DNA from: Coniferiporia sulphurascens
Taxonomy: Eukaryota; Basidiomycota; Agaricomycetes; Hymenochaetales; Hymenochaetaceae
Length of the DNA stretch: 64,000 bases
Assembly: GCA_002794785.1 (NCBI GenBank)
Contig: NBBA01000006.1
Location: 186,001-250,000, forward strand
Reading direction: 5' to 3'
How positions within the stretch are numbered: the first letter of the stretch is position 1; every line of letters starts with the position of its first letter. Made by a program: the position numbers and the translations under genes. The notes under the pieces were generated by a model. The model did not search any database, had not been told where the DNA came from, and was given only the letters and a program-made list of their open reading frames with translations. Shown one piece after another: positions 11,928 through 22,734 of this stretch.

Positions 11928-12175
11928 AACTTTCGGCGCTTGCAAATACCTTCCGTATGCCAACTCGAATATCCTGTAACCAGTAGATAATCGTGTGAGG
12001 GAAAACGAGCGCGCATAGTACATGCCGTGAAAAATCTTCGAAAAATATCTCAAATTCCGACGGCCGAGTCGACATCGGACTCGAACTTTAATAGATACGT
12101 ATCCCGGAGATTGTGTCGGCAGTATACCATGCATCAATACAAGGTAGAGAAAGCAAGCTGATCCATGAACATTCA
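11928..12175. repeat. Diverged dispersed repeat, copy 1
   Basis: Begins near ttcggcgcttgc. It aligns by eye to 24735-24945 over about 200 bp: shared blocks include ggcgcttgc, gtaacc, ataat, gaggga, cgaaaaat, atct, acggnc and tcgaactt in the same order. The similarity is roughly two thirds. The ends are not defined. It may be an old transposon remnant. Confidence 0.4.
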
Positions 12176-12381
12176 TAAATAGCACACTTAAAATTTAGTC
12201 ACTAGAACGTATTACGTTTACACTCCGACTGATAATCGCTCATCGGACTCTTAAATCGAACCCGATCGACGGAACGGCAATTCCCGTAAGTCGCCAAACG
12301 CCTACACTTTTTTTTTCACAGCTCTTCACCGCCACCGTAAGATTCCTCGTACAATGATAAATTGTGTCGGCAAAATAACAT

Positions 12382-12490
12382 TCAGAAGAACCAAAAATCA
12401 AATCACTACAGCGATGGAGCGTACTGCTACCAGGTATCATTTTCAGCTACAATTGATGGGCGCAGAACGCCTGCTGTGCTCGCGCCTGAC
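12382..12490 (+). pseudogene. Relic of an F-box exon 1
   Basis: The sequence aligns with the 5' part of copy 6 exon 1: cagaagaacc, actacagcgatgga and cattttcagctacaattg match in order. A deletion of about 13 bp falls after the ATG-like triplet and the frame is lost. The exon 2 counterpart is missing. About 160 bp downstream (12652-12735) there is a copy of the block found upstream of array copy 2, so this interval holds remains of at least one and perhaps two further array members. Confidence 0.55.
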
Positions 12491-13438
12491 TTGAATACCC
12501 CCAGTCCTTTAAACGTTGGCTCCCTCTCACCCAATCTTGCAGAAACACTTACAAAAGTTTATGAGTATGCTTCAGGGGTATATATCTAACCTGGTTTGAT
12601 CCAGTAAATAGATTTAGAGAGATGAAATAGTGCCAAAAAAGTGCTCCGCGGAAATGATTGCTGACATAAAACGAAAGATAATACGAAGCTTTCGGCGCTT
12701 GCCGATTACCTACTTAGACATTTCCCTTCGCGGCGTTTCGACTTGTTACCCTTTGAAGTCCGAACACTTCGTCGATTAGGAAGTCGTTGGGGAGTTATCC
12801 AAGGGATCTTGATTGAGGACATGGGGAGAGTGCGGTTAATGCTGTGTTAAGTTTTGATTTAACTAGGAAAAAGAGGTAAGTAAAAAGAGAAGAGAGAATC
12901 CGAGGAAGTCATTTTGACAAATCACAAAGCCGGTCCCGATTGGGATCATTCATTTAGACAAGCTTAAGCACGCAGTTGTCAGCACAAGCTTCCCGGTTTG
13001 CTTCCAGGCCTCGGCTCGCATGTTCAGAGAAATAGTAAGGACAATTGATTTTGTTTTCTCGGAGCCTCTATCACACTCACGCTATGCTTCAGGATCTAGA
13101 TTATAAGGGCAAGGCGTGGGCCCGTGGCTGTTCTGGAAATGTGGCTTTACTACGCTTCTATTCCTTTTTCGGTGCGGCTGAGCAGAGTGGCCTGGGACAG
13201 CTGGCCGTACTGATGGCTATATTTTTTATTTGGCTTTGAAACTTGAACTGGGTCATAATAACAGGCCTCAACAAATATATGCACACATATGTCAACATTT
13301 TCAGGACCCCGCTCAAATACTGTAGAGTCGGTTGAAGTCCTCTCATCGAAACCACCATCGTGCACTTCCCCCCTCCCGGTTTACCATCACAGCACATATT
13401 CCGTGTCAGAGGACACCTCAATACGTTCGACCATCGTG

Positions 13439-15179
13439 ATGTCGTCCAAGTCTTCTGCGATACAGGTCCTCGGAACTGCAGAACTTCTGGATTGCATCTT
13501 CTGCCTCAGCAACCGCGGGGACATCGCCCGCTGTGCACGCACATGCCGGAGCTGGAGTGAAACCGCGCTAAATCACGTTTGGAAAAAGTCACCACCGCTG
13601 TTGAAGCTCCTTGAAATCCTCGCTCCATTGTTACTTTGGGGGATTGACTCCGATTCGTGGGTGCGCTGCATATCCTCAACTATCACTAGTAACGTTATCT
13701 GACCTGAGCGCCCTCCAGCCTTTCACTCGCATGCCTAAAGACGAAGACTGGGATAGATTTATGAAATATTCCCGTCGCGTTAAGGAAATATCGATCACTT
13801 TCGGGGAAGACGATTATGAAGAAGATTATTCAGCGAAAATTTTCGTTAAGGCTATGATGGCGTCGAACCGCTTGCTTGCCACTTCGCTCCCGAACCTCCA
13901 GAACGTCGACATCAATGTCTTTTCAGACTGGTCGTCATGGACTATGTATATCAACTTCTTCCTGCACAAGGGGCTGAATTCCATAGGCCTAGGAATACAC
14001 GGGAACATCAGGTCAGAGGAAATGAAGACCGTGCTCGAAGAAATTGCCGTTAGGTCGCCGAAGATCACGACCCTTCAATATTATATAGAACGTCCATCGG
14101 AAGAAGTAAAGGACGACTTGATAACTCTTCTCCCCAAACTGCGATATTTGGAGACACTTCGCGTTTCACCCAACGTACTGTCTTCCAATGCCATGGATGT
14201 TGCCTCAGCGCTGCCAAACCTGCGGAATATTGACGGCATTGTCATGAGAAAGCACCATTTCAGGAACAAGGGTGAATGGTTCAATGCAAGCACGAAGTCA
14301 TATTCGATCCAGATGCCAAAAGACCATGTGGGCATAGGCTTTCCGGCACTCAAAGTTCTTCGCCTGGGGAATGCGCTCTCAAATGTCAGTCATTTTTTCC
14401 AGCATGAAAACTCCTTTGCGAATCTCCGAAAATTCTCGGTTGAAATTGGTGACAGCGCTACCACAAAGGTCCAAGCTTGTCTAGAGTCTATTTTTAGTGC
14501 ATGTCCTCGGATACAGAAGATAAAGATCTTCCAAACCGATCAGTCTATCGCTGTTTCGGGGCTTCGTTGCTACGACGAGGACATGGAACCGATTAATTCC
14601 CAAACCTTGTTACTTCTCCCCTCCTTCCCGCACTTGAAATCCTTTAAACTCGAAGTCATGCAGCGGTTGGATATCGAAAACAACGATCTTGCGTGTCTCC
14701 TCAAGCGCTGCAAAAACCTTCAAACATTTCACCTCAAATGCAAACCACTTGTTGAACCGCCAGAGAATATTTCGCCCACGATCGCCATACTTTCCCTCCT
14801 TGCACAAAAGGAAATATCAGTGAAGAAGTTGTCCTTATATATGGATGCGAGGTCGTGTCCCCTCCCGCAGGTGACGCGTGCAATCCAGGGCCTAGAAGCT
14901 ATAGATTTCGGGCACTCCCCAGTTCACATGAGCACCAAGCTGTTGATATATCTTGACGACGTGCTTCCGGATTCGTGCAAGATATGGGGGAAATCGGACG
15001 ACAGTGATGTCAATTGTTCATTTTGGGAGCATCAATATTGGAGGCATTGCCAGTCGGGGGAAGAAGTTCATGACAGACACTGGCCTAGAACCTGGAAACA
15101 TATTGCAGGTTTCCTCCCGTTTGCGAGGCAGATACGATTAGAGGAAAAGACCCGTTCACACTTGCCTGTCGAAATGTAG
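13439..15179 (+). CDS. F-box/LRR-like protein, array copy 5
   Basis: CDS join(13439..13660,13719..15179), 560 residues. Exon 1 is almost base-for-base the same as in copy 4; the intron is again 58 nt, phase 0. Exon 2 is clearly diverged from copy 4 except for a block at about 14040-14170 that is nearly identical. The leucine-rich region and the Trp/His-rich C-terminal segment match copy 4, but this copy stops about 20 residues earlier. The patchwork of identical and diverged blocks suggests gene conversion after tandem duplication. Role inferred as SCF adaptor; the frame is intact. Confidence 0.75.
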
Positions 15180-16131
15180 TGACGTAGGACCCGCTCCCGG
15201 TTCTGTATAAATATATATCTCTGACGATGACTGCACATGCTGCTGTATACCCTCTTAGTCAATTTTTCTCGCGGTATTATTGAACATGAATTAAAATTAA
15301 AATTCAAAATAGTGACCAGTGACATCGCTCGTTCTCTCCGAGAATATCCTGCAATAATGTCAAGTCGTCACACACAGTAAGCTAGCTGATGACCAGCATG
15401 ATAGCCCCCGGTGCGGGTCGTCACGACTCACTAGAGAAGATGACCCCCTCTTTTTGACTTTTGGCCAGTAGAACTGTATGAGAATGTCTTACTTTCATAC
15501 TCCGCCTGATTAAAGATGTGCACCTTAGATAAGTGTTCTGCCTGGCACGGTGAGTTACTTCAGATGAATCGTTAGGCTGTAAGTGTATTCACATAATGGT
15601 ATCGACTATGCCGGTCAATAGGGGAATATTCAAAGCAGGTACCGAAGCAAGGCATCAATATATCTTGCAGCCAATCCCTACTAGCGAGGGCCGTGCCTTG
15701 CGAACTCCTATATCGTTTTTTAATTCATGTAGAGCCATTTCATTCTACATTGCCTTCAACGGAGAAAATATTAGCGACTGTACTTTTTGGAGAAAACAAT
15801 AATATCGGTGAAGACGTAGTTCTCCGTCAACTATGGCTTCTTTATCTGCGAGACTATTTTACCTAGACCAGTTAATCAGCAGTGCTTATCGCAAGAAATG
15901 GGGGTCATAAATGCTGTTGGGTTTGAGTGCTTCTGCTGACCAGAGCCACTATATGGGAGAACTCGGCCAGCGCGTCGGCAACACTCGGAAGCAAGTTGTG
16001 CTGCTAACCCGTGCGAATTACATAAGGCGCTTTAGCAGAGACAGTCCAAACCTGGCCTCTCTTGTACAGCGACAAATCGTGCTGGCAAAGAAAAAGACGT
16101 GCAGAAGAACCCAAGAATAGGCACTACAGCA
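15180..16131 (+). promoter_or_regulatory. Intergenic: upstream region of F-box copy 6
   Basis: Contains GAATTACATAA (16015-16025) and a GGCCTCT...GCGACAA block (16054-16075), the counterparts of the paired elements in front of copies 1 and 3. The frame of copy 6 stays open upstream of its first ATG but only through GTG at 16099. No other gene is seen. Confidence 0.4.
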
Positions 16132-17833
16132 ATGGAACATGCTATCGTTATACCTGAGATACTGGATGTCATTTTCAGCTACAATTGCCGGAAGCAGAAC
16201 GCTCGCTGTGCTCGCGTTAGTCGCGCATGGTCGAATGCTGCTCTGGACCACGTATGGCGCGTGGATCCCCCTTTGAAGGCACTGCTTCAGCTCCTTGCTC
16301 CCTTAGTTCCACCATCTACTCGGTCATGGGGGGAAAAATCGTCTCTGGTGAGTTCCCGGTTATCCTGTACGTTTTGCGGTGCTATGAAAACCTGACTGTC
16401 CGAAGGTATTTTCATGCGTTATCAGGCGAGCTTATTGGCAAAGGTTTAATGAAATTGCAAAACATGTCAGGAAATTTGTCCTAAATTCGGGCGAAATGGA
16501 CGCCATAGCGGATAGCGTCTTTACGGGAGTATCGATGACCCGCCCCACGATGTCTATTCTCCCCTATCTTGAAAAGCTTCGCGTTGTCGGCGAACCTTCT
16601 GCCCTTCAAACCCAGTTTTTGTGCCTCTTCTCCCATGAGTCCTTATCATCCTTTACTTTCCATACTTGCAAATTTCCTGGTATGTCGGAAGAGATGCAAT
16701 CCATGCTTGACGAAATCCTTTCCCGCTCACCAAATATTACGGAAATCGATTTGTCATTTGGACGGCTCCCAGTTAAGAACATCGAAAGTGCCCTTTGCCT
16801 TTTGTTGAGCGGACTAAGACATTTGGAGAAAGTATGCCTATCCTCAGCTCTTCTCACAACAGCCGTTCTCCACTCTATCGCACGGCTCCCCAAATTGTCT
16901 ACTTTTGTTATGTCACCTAGCAATAGCCTTTCCCAGGAGAATGTTGATTTCCAGCTTCCGGATTTTGATAATGCGTTCACGTCTCTCTCGAGCCTGACGC
17001 TAGGATGCAACACGAATGCGATCGTCCGATCATCCTCACTCAGGACCTTCCCGCCTGGGCTTCGCTCTATTACGGTCGACATAGCCCATGAGAATCAGGC
17101 CTCGAATTTCCGGTTCTTCCTTGCATCATTGGCCAGATCCTGCCCCGAGCTGACCAAACTCGAGTTTCTTATACTTTCGGAAGCACGTACAACCTTCGAC
17201 CCCGATCCCCAAACAATTACTGCCCGAGATTTATACTCTCTCACGTCCTTCCCATTACTCGAGATGCTCAATCTTCACTTCCATGAACCAATTGATGTGT
17301 CGGACGACGAACTCATCACTATTTTGAAGGGGTGCTCGTCACTGCGACGTTTAAATTTAAACAGCGTGCCCGCGTCGGCAGCATCCAAATCAACATCGCT
17401 TACACTAGCCTTCCTTTCATTGCTCTCCAGGGAATCGGCGTCAGTGAACTTGGAGCATCTAGAAATTTATCTGGATGCCTCGAAGACCGATGGTCTACCT
17501 GTGGTTGAGGACTACTTGGACAACTTACACACCATTTCGTTTGGCGTTTCCCCTATTTGTTCACCCAGCGACAAAGTACTGCTTTACCTGAGCCAGTTAG
17601 TTCCAGAAACATGCCTGGTGGACGTAACCTCCGGATTTGAATTGGCCGACATTTTGTGCCCTCATAATGATGAAGGCGTCATGTTGAAACGGCGATCCGT
17701 TTGGGAAGATATCGGGAGGATTCTTCCGCTTCTTATGGCGGTCCGTTTGGATGAACGAAAGCGATGGCATACTAAGCATGCTGCGGCACAGTCGGAGGCA
17801 ACGGACATGGCCGGATCCGAACATAACCTCTAA
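16132..17833 (+). CDS. F-box/LRR-like protein, array copy 6
   Basis: CDS join(16132..16347,16406..17833), 547 residues. The first ATG in frame is at 16132 (Met-Glu-His), which aligns with the conserved internal Met-Glu-Arg of copies 1-3. Exon 1 carries the F-box-like motif (IPEILDVIF, RVSRAWSNAALDHVW). The 58-nt intron has donor gtgagt and acceptor gaag. Exon 2 is leucine-rich with the conserved Ser-Gln-Leu-Val-Pro-x-Thr-Cys motif near the end and a charged tail. It groups with copies 1-3 rather than 4-5. Probable SCF substrate adaptor by family only. Confidence 0.75.
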
Positions 17834-19189
17834 AGAACGACTCGCATTTGGGAATGACATGATCGGCCTCTCGAGATGGACACAGAAAGTAAAAGTACAT
17901 ACACCCGCAAGTGGACCCAACAGCTCCTCCAGGCGGAACCATCACGCCCCATGGAAAAAAGCCGGAGGCAATCCACCAAAGCTAAACTTTATGGTGTTGT
18001 GCGGCGGGCTCTACTTGCCGGAGTCTGGTTATCTGGTCATCTCTCCTAGAGGCGTTTTTAATATTCAAGTAGAGTTATAAGATCTCATGTCGTTGACATG
18101 CTTGTCTATACAAAATTGCTGCATTTTTTTGATGTGAGAAATAATGTTCAATGATGGCTTTACGGTGCGTCAAGGCTCGAGAGCTTGTAGTACACTTTGG
18201 TGGCTAGAGACTCCCTTGTCTCACGGTGCCACCGGACAATAGAAGTGCTTGTAAATGCAACAATTTGAAGGGGAAGGGGAATAACTGCACTTGATGAAGT
18301 ATAGAACCGGACGACGAGTCTCAAACTCGTCGACAAAGAAACCATACGCATGCCCATTAACATGGCACTTACATCTGAAAAGTAGGCTTCTTTCACTTGT
18401 TAAGATCATAATTGAACAAGATTCGAAACACCCGGAGAGATCGAGGCTGCATCGCTGGCCAACGCCTTTTTTTATTAAACCCACAGCTAAATAAATGATG
18501 TGTGCCGCTCTGCATACTTAAGGGCGCCACCTCCTGCCTCTTGTGAGACGTATATCACTTTTGATTTCAGGGGCTATTGAAAAAATACGCTGGAAGTAAA
18601 GTGACGCAGGAGCTTCGAGCTGATGCCAGATGACGCTCGTCTACTAATTAATCACAGGTGTCAGTCAGCTTAATTAACGGCACGGGCAGACCGCGACACG
18701 CTCAGGCTGGACCTTTTGTCTCGGTAGTAGAAAATGCGCCCCCCCCCCTCTCTCCCGATGTTGGTATCTCTTGGTCTCCTGCTCTCCAGTCGGTGTGCGC
18801 GAAAGGGAAGTATTGATCGCATAACCGTTCCGACATCGATATGATGCTGTAGGATACGTCTATAGAACTTTCACTGCGCGTGCCACCAACCAGAGTGTAC
18901 GCTTCGAAGGCTTTTCCCACACTGGTTACTACTTCCCAGCCAGTTTCTGACCGTTTTGTCATGACCAGCGCTGATTCCTTACCCTTGAAGCCTCCGGACA
19001 CCTTCCAATCACTGCACTCTAGCCGCTAATATACCGTTACGGCTCATTTAACGTACGCTCCTTTCTCTTCTCTCCATCCAACTGACCCTCGGGACCGAGA
19101 CAGATAAATTCGCCACCGGCTAACACGTATTGGTTTGTGTCATTATCTATTATTACAATATCCTGCCATATAAGATTCATAGAATTAAC
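17834..19189. other. Intergenic, no gene recognised
   Basis: Gap after the F-box array. Frames on the minus strand at 18160-18484 are open but neither shows a known domain nor clean splice sites. A C-run lies near 18741. Nothing can be assigned. Confidence 0.3.
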
Positions 19190-19191
19190 TA

Positions 19192-19841
19192 CTATCGTGT
19201 GACCCCTCTTACAAAATTTTTGTATTTTGCCTCTACAGCACTCAAATTTTCATTTATTTTCCTCTTTCTTGAAATTTATAATGTACTTGCAATTATCTAT
19301 CCCCAGAAATTTTCCGGATAGTTTTTGATAAGCAGAATCTCCCAGAATGAAGGTGCCCCCCTCTTACAAAATTTTGGTCACCCTCTGTCACGGAAACTGT
19401 TGAAACTCCGACTGATAGACACTCGGCATCAGGCAAAAACTCAGCACCGGATGCTAGCGGAGTTTTAAATGGAACAGAATGCGGGGTGCATTCTGTCACC
19501 TTTTGTCACCATTTAGATAAATTTCCCTCCCTCAATGCACCACAATGAGCTATTCCTCTCGGAATAGCACAATTACATGACCTGATATCTAAAAAATAAG
19601 TTTAATACAATATATCTGCTGATATGCGCACATATTGTGTGAGCCGGTGGTCCCAAAAGACTTCTACAGACCGAAAAAACATGTATTTTGACAATGACTT
19701 CACAACAATGGAATTTTTTACAAAGAAAGTTCTGCATTCACTGTTACATAGCTTGCTAGGGTCTACATGAATTTTTCCGAAGGTAGTTTGGTTGTGTGGA
19801 AGTTCAGAAATGCGAATTTTGTAAGAGGGGTCACACGATAG
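19192..19841. mobile_element. MITE-like non-autonomous DNA transposon with 27-bp TIRs
   Basis: The left end reads CTATCGTGTGACCCCTCTTA and continues to 27 bp; the right end is its exact reverse complement. Both ends are flanked by TA (19190-19191 and 19842-19843), fitting a Tc1/mariner-like target duplication. A 15-base part of the TIR, CTCTTACAAAATTTT, occurs again in direct orientation at 19361, so there is a subterminal repeat. The interior is AT-rich without a transposase. A diverged and truncated relative is at 21998-22240. Confidence 0.7.
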
Positions 19842-20032
19842 TACCAGTTGCAACTCCTCGCCTGAGCCAACCCTTTACCAGCTTAGGTCACCAGTATTCT
19901 ACGACAAAGCTAATGCTGACTATGGCTTCGAAACTTTTCTTCAAATTTTTTTTAAAGAGTGATGTACAGTACTATTGAGGAGTCCTTCCTGGTCCCGCAT
20001 CTCGCCGACCTTTCATTCAGCCGCGCACGAGC

Positions 20033-21634
20033 TTAATACCTAGTTATATCTGTAGAGTCCGAAGACTTCAGTCCTTTCAAAATCCCACTCCTGAGTTCCT
20101 CGAAGCATGTGTAACCGTCGAGCTTAGTTAAGCTCAATCTGATGCCCCGCTCCTTACATAGTGCCTTGGTTTTCGATAGTTTGACGAACATCTCTGGAAT
20201 AAGGGGTTGTCTCCTATACATGTCATCGTATGACGTGTAGATATTGAGGGTATTCAATTCGGGCCATATACCATTTGAGATCAGCCCGTGTAACCGTGCG
20301 TCGGTGTCCTCCCATTGACTCGATGATTCTAGAATTTGATCGCCTCCAAATTGGAGCGAAAGGTATGTTACAGTTTGCGGCACGCTTCGTAGAGCAGCCT
20401 CCGAAGGGCAATTTTCCGACTGGAAAAATAACTTGCGCAGTGCTTTTGAATTGTGGCCAAAGAAGCACAGGGGATCCTCTTCCTGGTCGCATGGCAGCTC
20501 AGCGAGATACAGTACCTCCACCCGATGAAGTAAAGGCAACAGCCATCCACATAATTCGTTTACTTTTTCTTTTTCTTTTGTAGGGCCTAGTAGTCGATGA
20601 AAGCGTAATACGAGCGTGTTCAGGGAAAAGTTGTCATGGGGATCGCGCGTCCAAAAAAGATGCAAATCGACCTCGCTGAGTCGCTTGCATTGGGTTTGGA
20701 AACAAGGGTTGAACAGATGCAGCACCCGGAAGGAGGGAGAAGGCTTGAATGGGGAAAACCAGGGGGGTAGCCCCTCGCAAGAAACGTCGAGCATGGAGGG
20801 TACGTCCCAGTTTTGCAGCACGAGATTTTTGAGGGAAGGCATGGAGATAATCGAGCGATAATGCGAAGCCGACACTCTTTTATCTGTTAATGACCGGTTA
20901 AGCCCAAGCACTAGCTCACTAACTGACCCGAGCGACGAAAAGGTATTCTCTAATAGATCTGTTGAGAGAATAGAAGTACTAAAGGCCCAAGAGAGCTCGT
21001 GCAGACCGGTGATGCGCTTTATAAGAGCGTAATGTATGGTTGGGACTGCATTATCGGGGACAGAGACGCGAAGACTAAGTCGTCGGGTCCATGGGCCGGC
21101 TAACGGGTTGGCAAGGCAGCGTTTCAGCAGCGTATCCCTATCGCCGCCACTGAGATACATTGACCGGCCTAAAACACGACGTGCGGGTCGGAGATAGCGC
21201 CGTTGGACAAGGGCGAGGTTCTTCAAAATACTTGGGTGGGAATCCCTTTCATAAGTAGACTCGCCTATCCAGGCAATGACTGAGTACAAAATAATTGGCG
21301 GTATCGACTTGTGTGTTGTAGGGGGACAGGCCGTTTCGGAGTTTTTAATCGTTCGGCCCGGGTGGATTTTTGATGTGCTATTTGTGACACTTGCTTCCGC
21401 GAAACTGCGTTTGAACAGGTGAGCACATATGTCCTCCGTTTTCCGTAGAGTCATCTTTGAAGGGTCAAAGGATTGATCATGAATAATGAGAAATATGATA
21501 TCCATCAATGCAGAGCCGATCTTGTGAGATAGCGCAAGGCTCGCGATCATGGCGTCGGAGCGGGATGGGAACGAAATGTAGCGTCCAAGATCTTTGTGAA
21601 AAGCCGAGTTTTCGACGTGATGTGCTTGTTCCAT
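20033..21634 (-). CDS. F-box-like protein, family 2, copy A' (left arm)
   Basis: A single-exon frame of 533 residues. The N-terminus (SAFHKDL...SRSDAMIASLAL) and a degenerate F-box-like segment (about residues 110-160: PPIILYSVIAWIG ... LALVQRRYLRPARRVLG) are followed by a leucine-rich region with several helix-strand units. The motif resembles the Leu-Pro-x-(E)-(L/I)-(L/I)-x-x-I ... ALVSR-x-x-x-PARR pattern of agaricomycete F-box-like proteins, but is weaker than in the tandem array. Its partner A at 63498 on the plus strand is nearly the same over the part in the window, and the upstream DNA matches too. Function inferred as a ubiquitin-ligase adaptor, with low certainty. Confidence 0.7.
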   Translation of the reverse strand: MEQAHHVENSAFHKDLGRYISFPSRSDAMIASLALSHKIGSALMDIIFLIIHDQSFDPSKMTLRKTEDICAHLFKRSFAEASVTNSTSKIHPGRTIKNSETACPPTTHKSIPPIILYSVIAWIGESTYERDSHPSILKNLALVQRRYLRPARRVLGRSMYLSGGDRDTLLKRCLANPLAGPWTRRLSLRVSVPDNAVPTIHYALIKRITGLHELSWAFSTSILSTDLLENTFSSLGSVSELVLGLNRSLTDKRVSASHYRSIISMPSLKNLVLQNWDVPSMLDVSCEGLPPWFSPFKPSPSFRVLHLFNPCFQTQCKRLSEVDLHLFWTRDPHDNFSLNTLVLRFHRLLGPTKEKEKVNELCGWLLPLLHRVEVLYLAELPCDQEEDPLCFFGHNSKALRKLFFQSENCPSEAALRSVPQTVTYLSLQFGGDQILESSSQWEDTDARLHGLISNGIWPELNTLNIYTSYDDMYRRQPLIPEMFVKLSKTKALCKERGIRLSLTKLDGYTCFEELRSGILKGLKSSDSTDITRY

Positions 21635-22734
21635 TGTAGATAACGGGGCACAGAGAGTACGGCTATTGAGAAAATACGTGTTCGGCGGACCTTGGAAACG
21701 GATGTTGGACTCGGAGAACAGGTCGCGGTCAACTTGAACGAAGGCTACCAGGACTCAGCCGAGGTAATGGCGACGCGGGTGAGAGCAGCCTGCAGGGGGG
21801 AAATGCCTAATGTGCGGTGTCCGACGATGAAAGGTTGGAAACCTAGAAGAAAAACCAAGCGTGCCTTCGTTGACGTGGATTAGGAACTTTGCCAGCGGTA
21901 AAACGTGCCAGTGGCTGTGGTTTTTTGAATGCATGATTATGTCTTCACCTGGTGCACGTGATCGCGTATAAAATCCTCGCATCTCACCATAAACGTACTA
22001 TCGTGTGACCCTGTTGCAAACTTTCAGTTTTTTCCTCCTGCTGTCGCTCAAGCTCATTTTTAGCTCTTTAAAAATTTCTTGTGTAAAATGGTCGTATTTT
22101 CACGCGTTCTGAAAAGGTTTAAAGGTATTCTGATGTTGTACAAATGTCCGGGGCAGAGGTGCTCCCTCTTGCAAAGTTTCTGTCACGGAACGTCACAGTG
22201 GTGTTCAGACTCCGATAAAAATGGCTTCGGCACAAACTAGGCATTAGCCTAAAACACTCGTCTTTTCGCAAAACTGAGGGCTTGCACTAATGCATATTTT
22301 GATTCGCGCTGCGTCTTTCGAATATGATTTCCATGCCCCTTTTCAGCTTTTCTTGACGTACATCATATCCAGGAGTTGCTTGTTTACCACGGACATTGTG
22401 TACAGTATAAGATCGGGGATATTTTTATCATGAGGAATGGGCCCCATTTCATGTCATTAGTACTGCGACTGTATTACACAGAAACTCGTCATTTTACTTA
22501 ATATTCCGATTCCGGATGGAGATGCATCAAAATCGAAAAATAAGTCATGGGCAGGCGATCCAAAATTTATATGTACACATCATTTATTTTAAGGAAAACT
22601 GCTCGCGCATTCCAGTCTTTATCTACGAAAACCCCAGCATGTGCCAAATAATATATGCTCCTTCCTGTGTTGTGCGCGGGCGTGTACTCGCTCGATCGTT
22701 GTGTCGGACCATGTACAATCGACGTATTGTTACA
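21635..22734. other. Spacer between A' and B', with a MITE remnant
   Basis: Both ends match the B-A spacer on the right arm in inverted orientation. Between about 21998 and 22240 the match is interrupted by a MITE relative that starts TA-CTATCGTGTGACC and keeps the subterminal repeat at about the same distance (22011 and 22165, versus 19206 and 19361 in the full element). Its right end is missing. The right arm has an unrelated insert at the same place. No gene is seen. Confidence 0.55.

Larger units (their letters stand above)
11796..13438 (+). other. Intergenic between copies 4 and 5
   Basis: Apart from the dispersed repeat and the F-box relic listed separately, the last 350 bp (from about 13082) duplicates the upstream region of copy 4. 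No other gene is seen. Confidence 0.45.

Noticed and set aside
18160..18484. Two overlapping minus-strand frames
   Set aside because: No recognisable family and no splice support.
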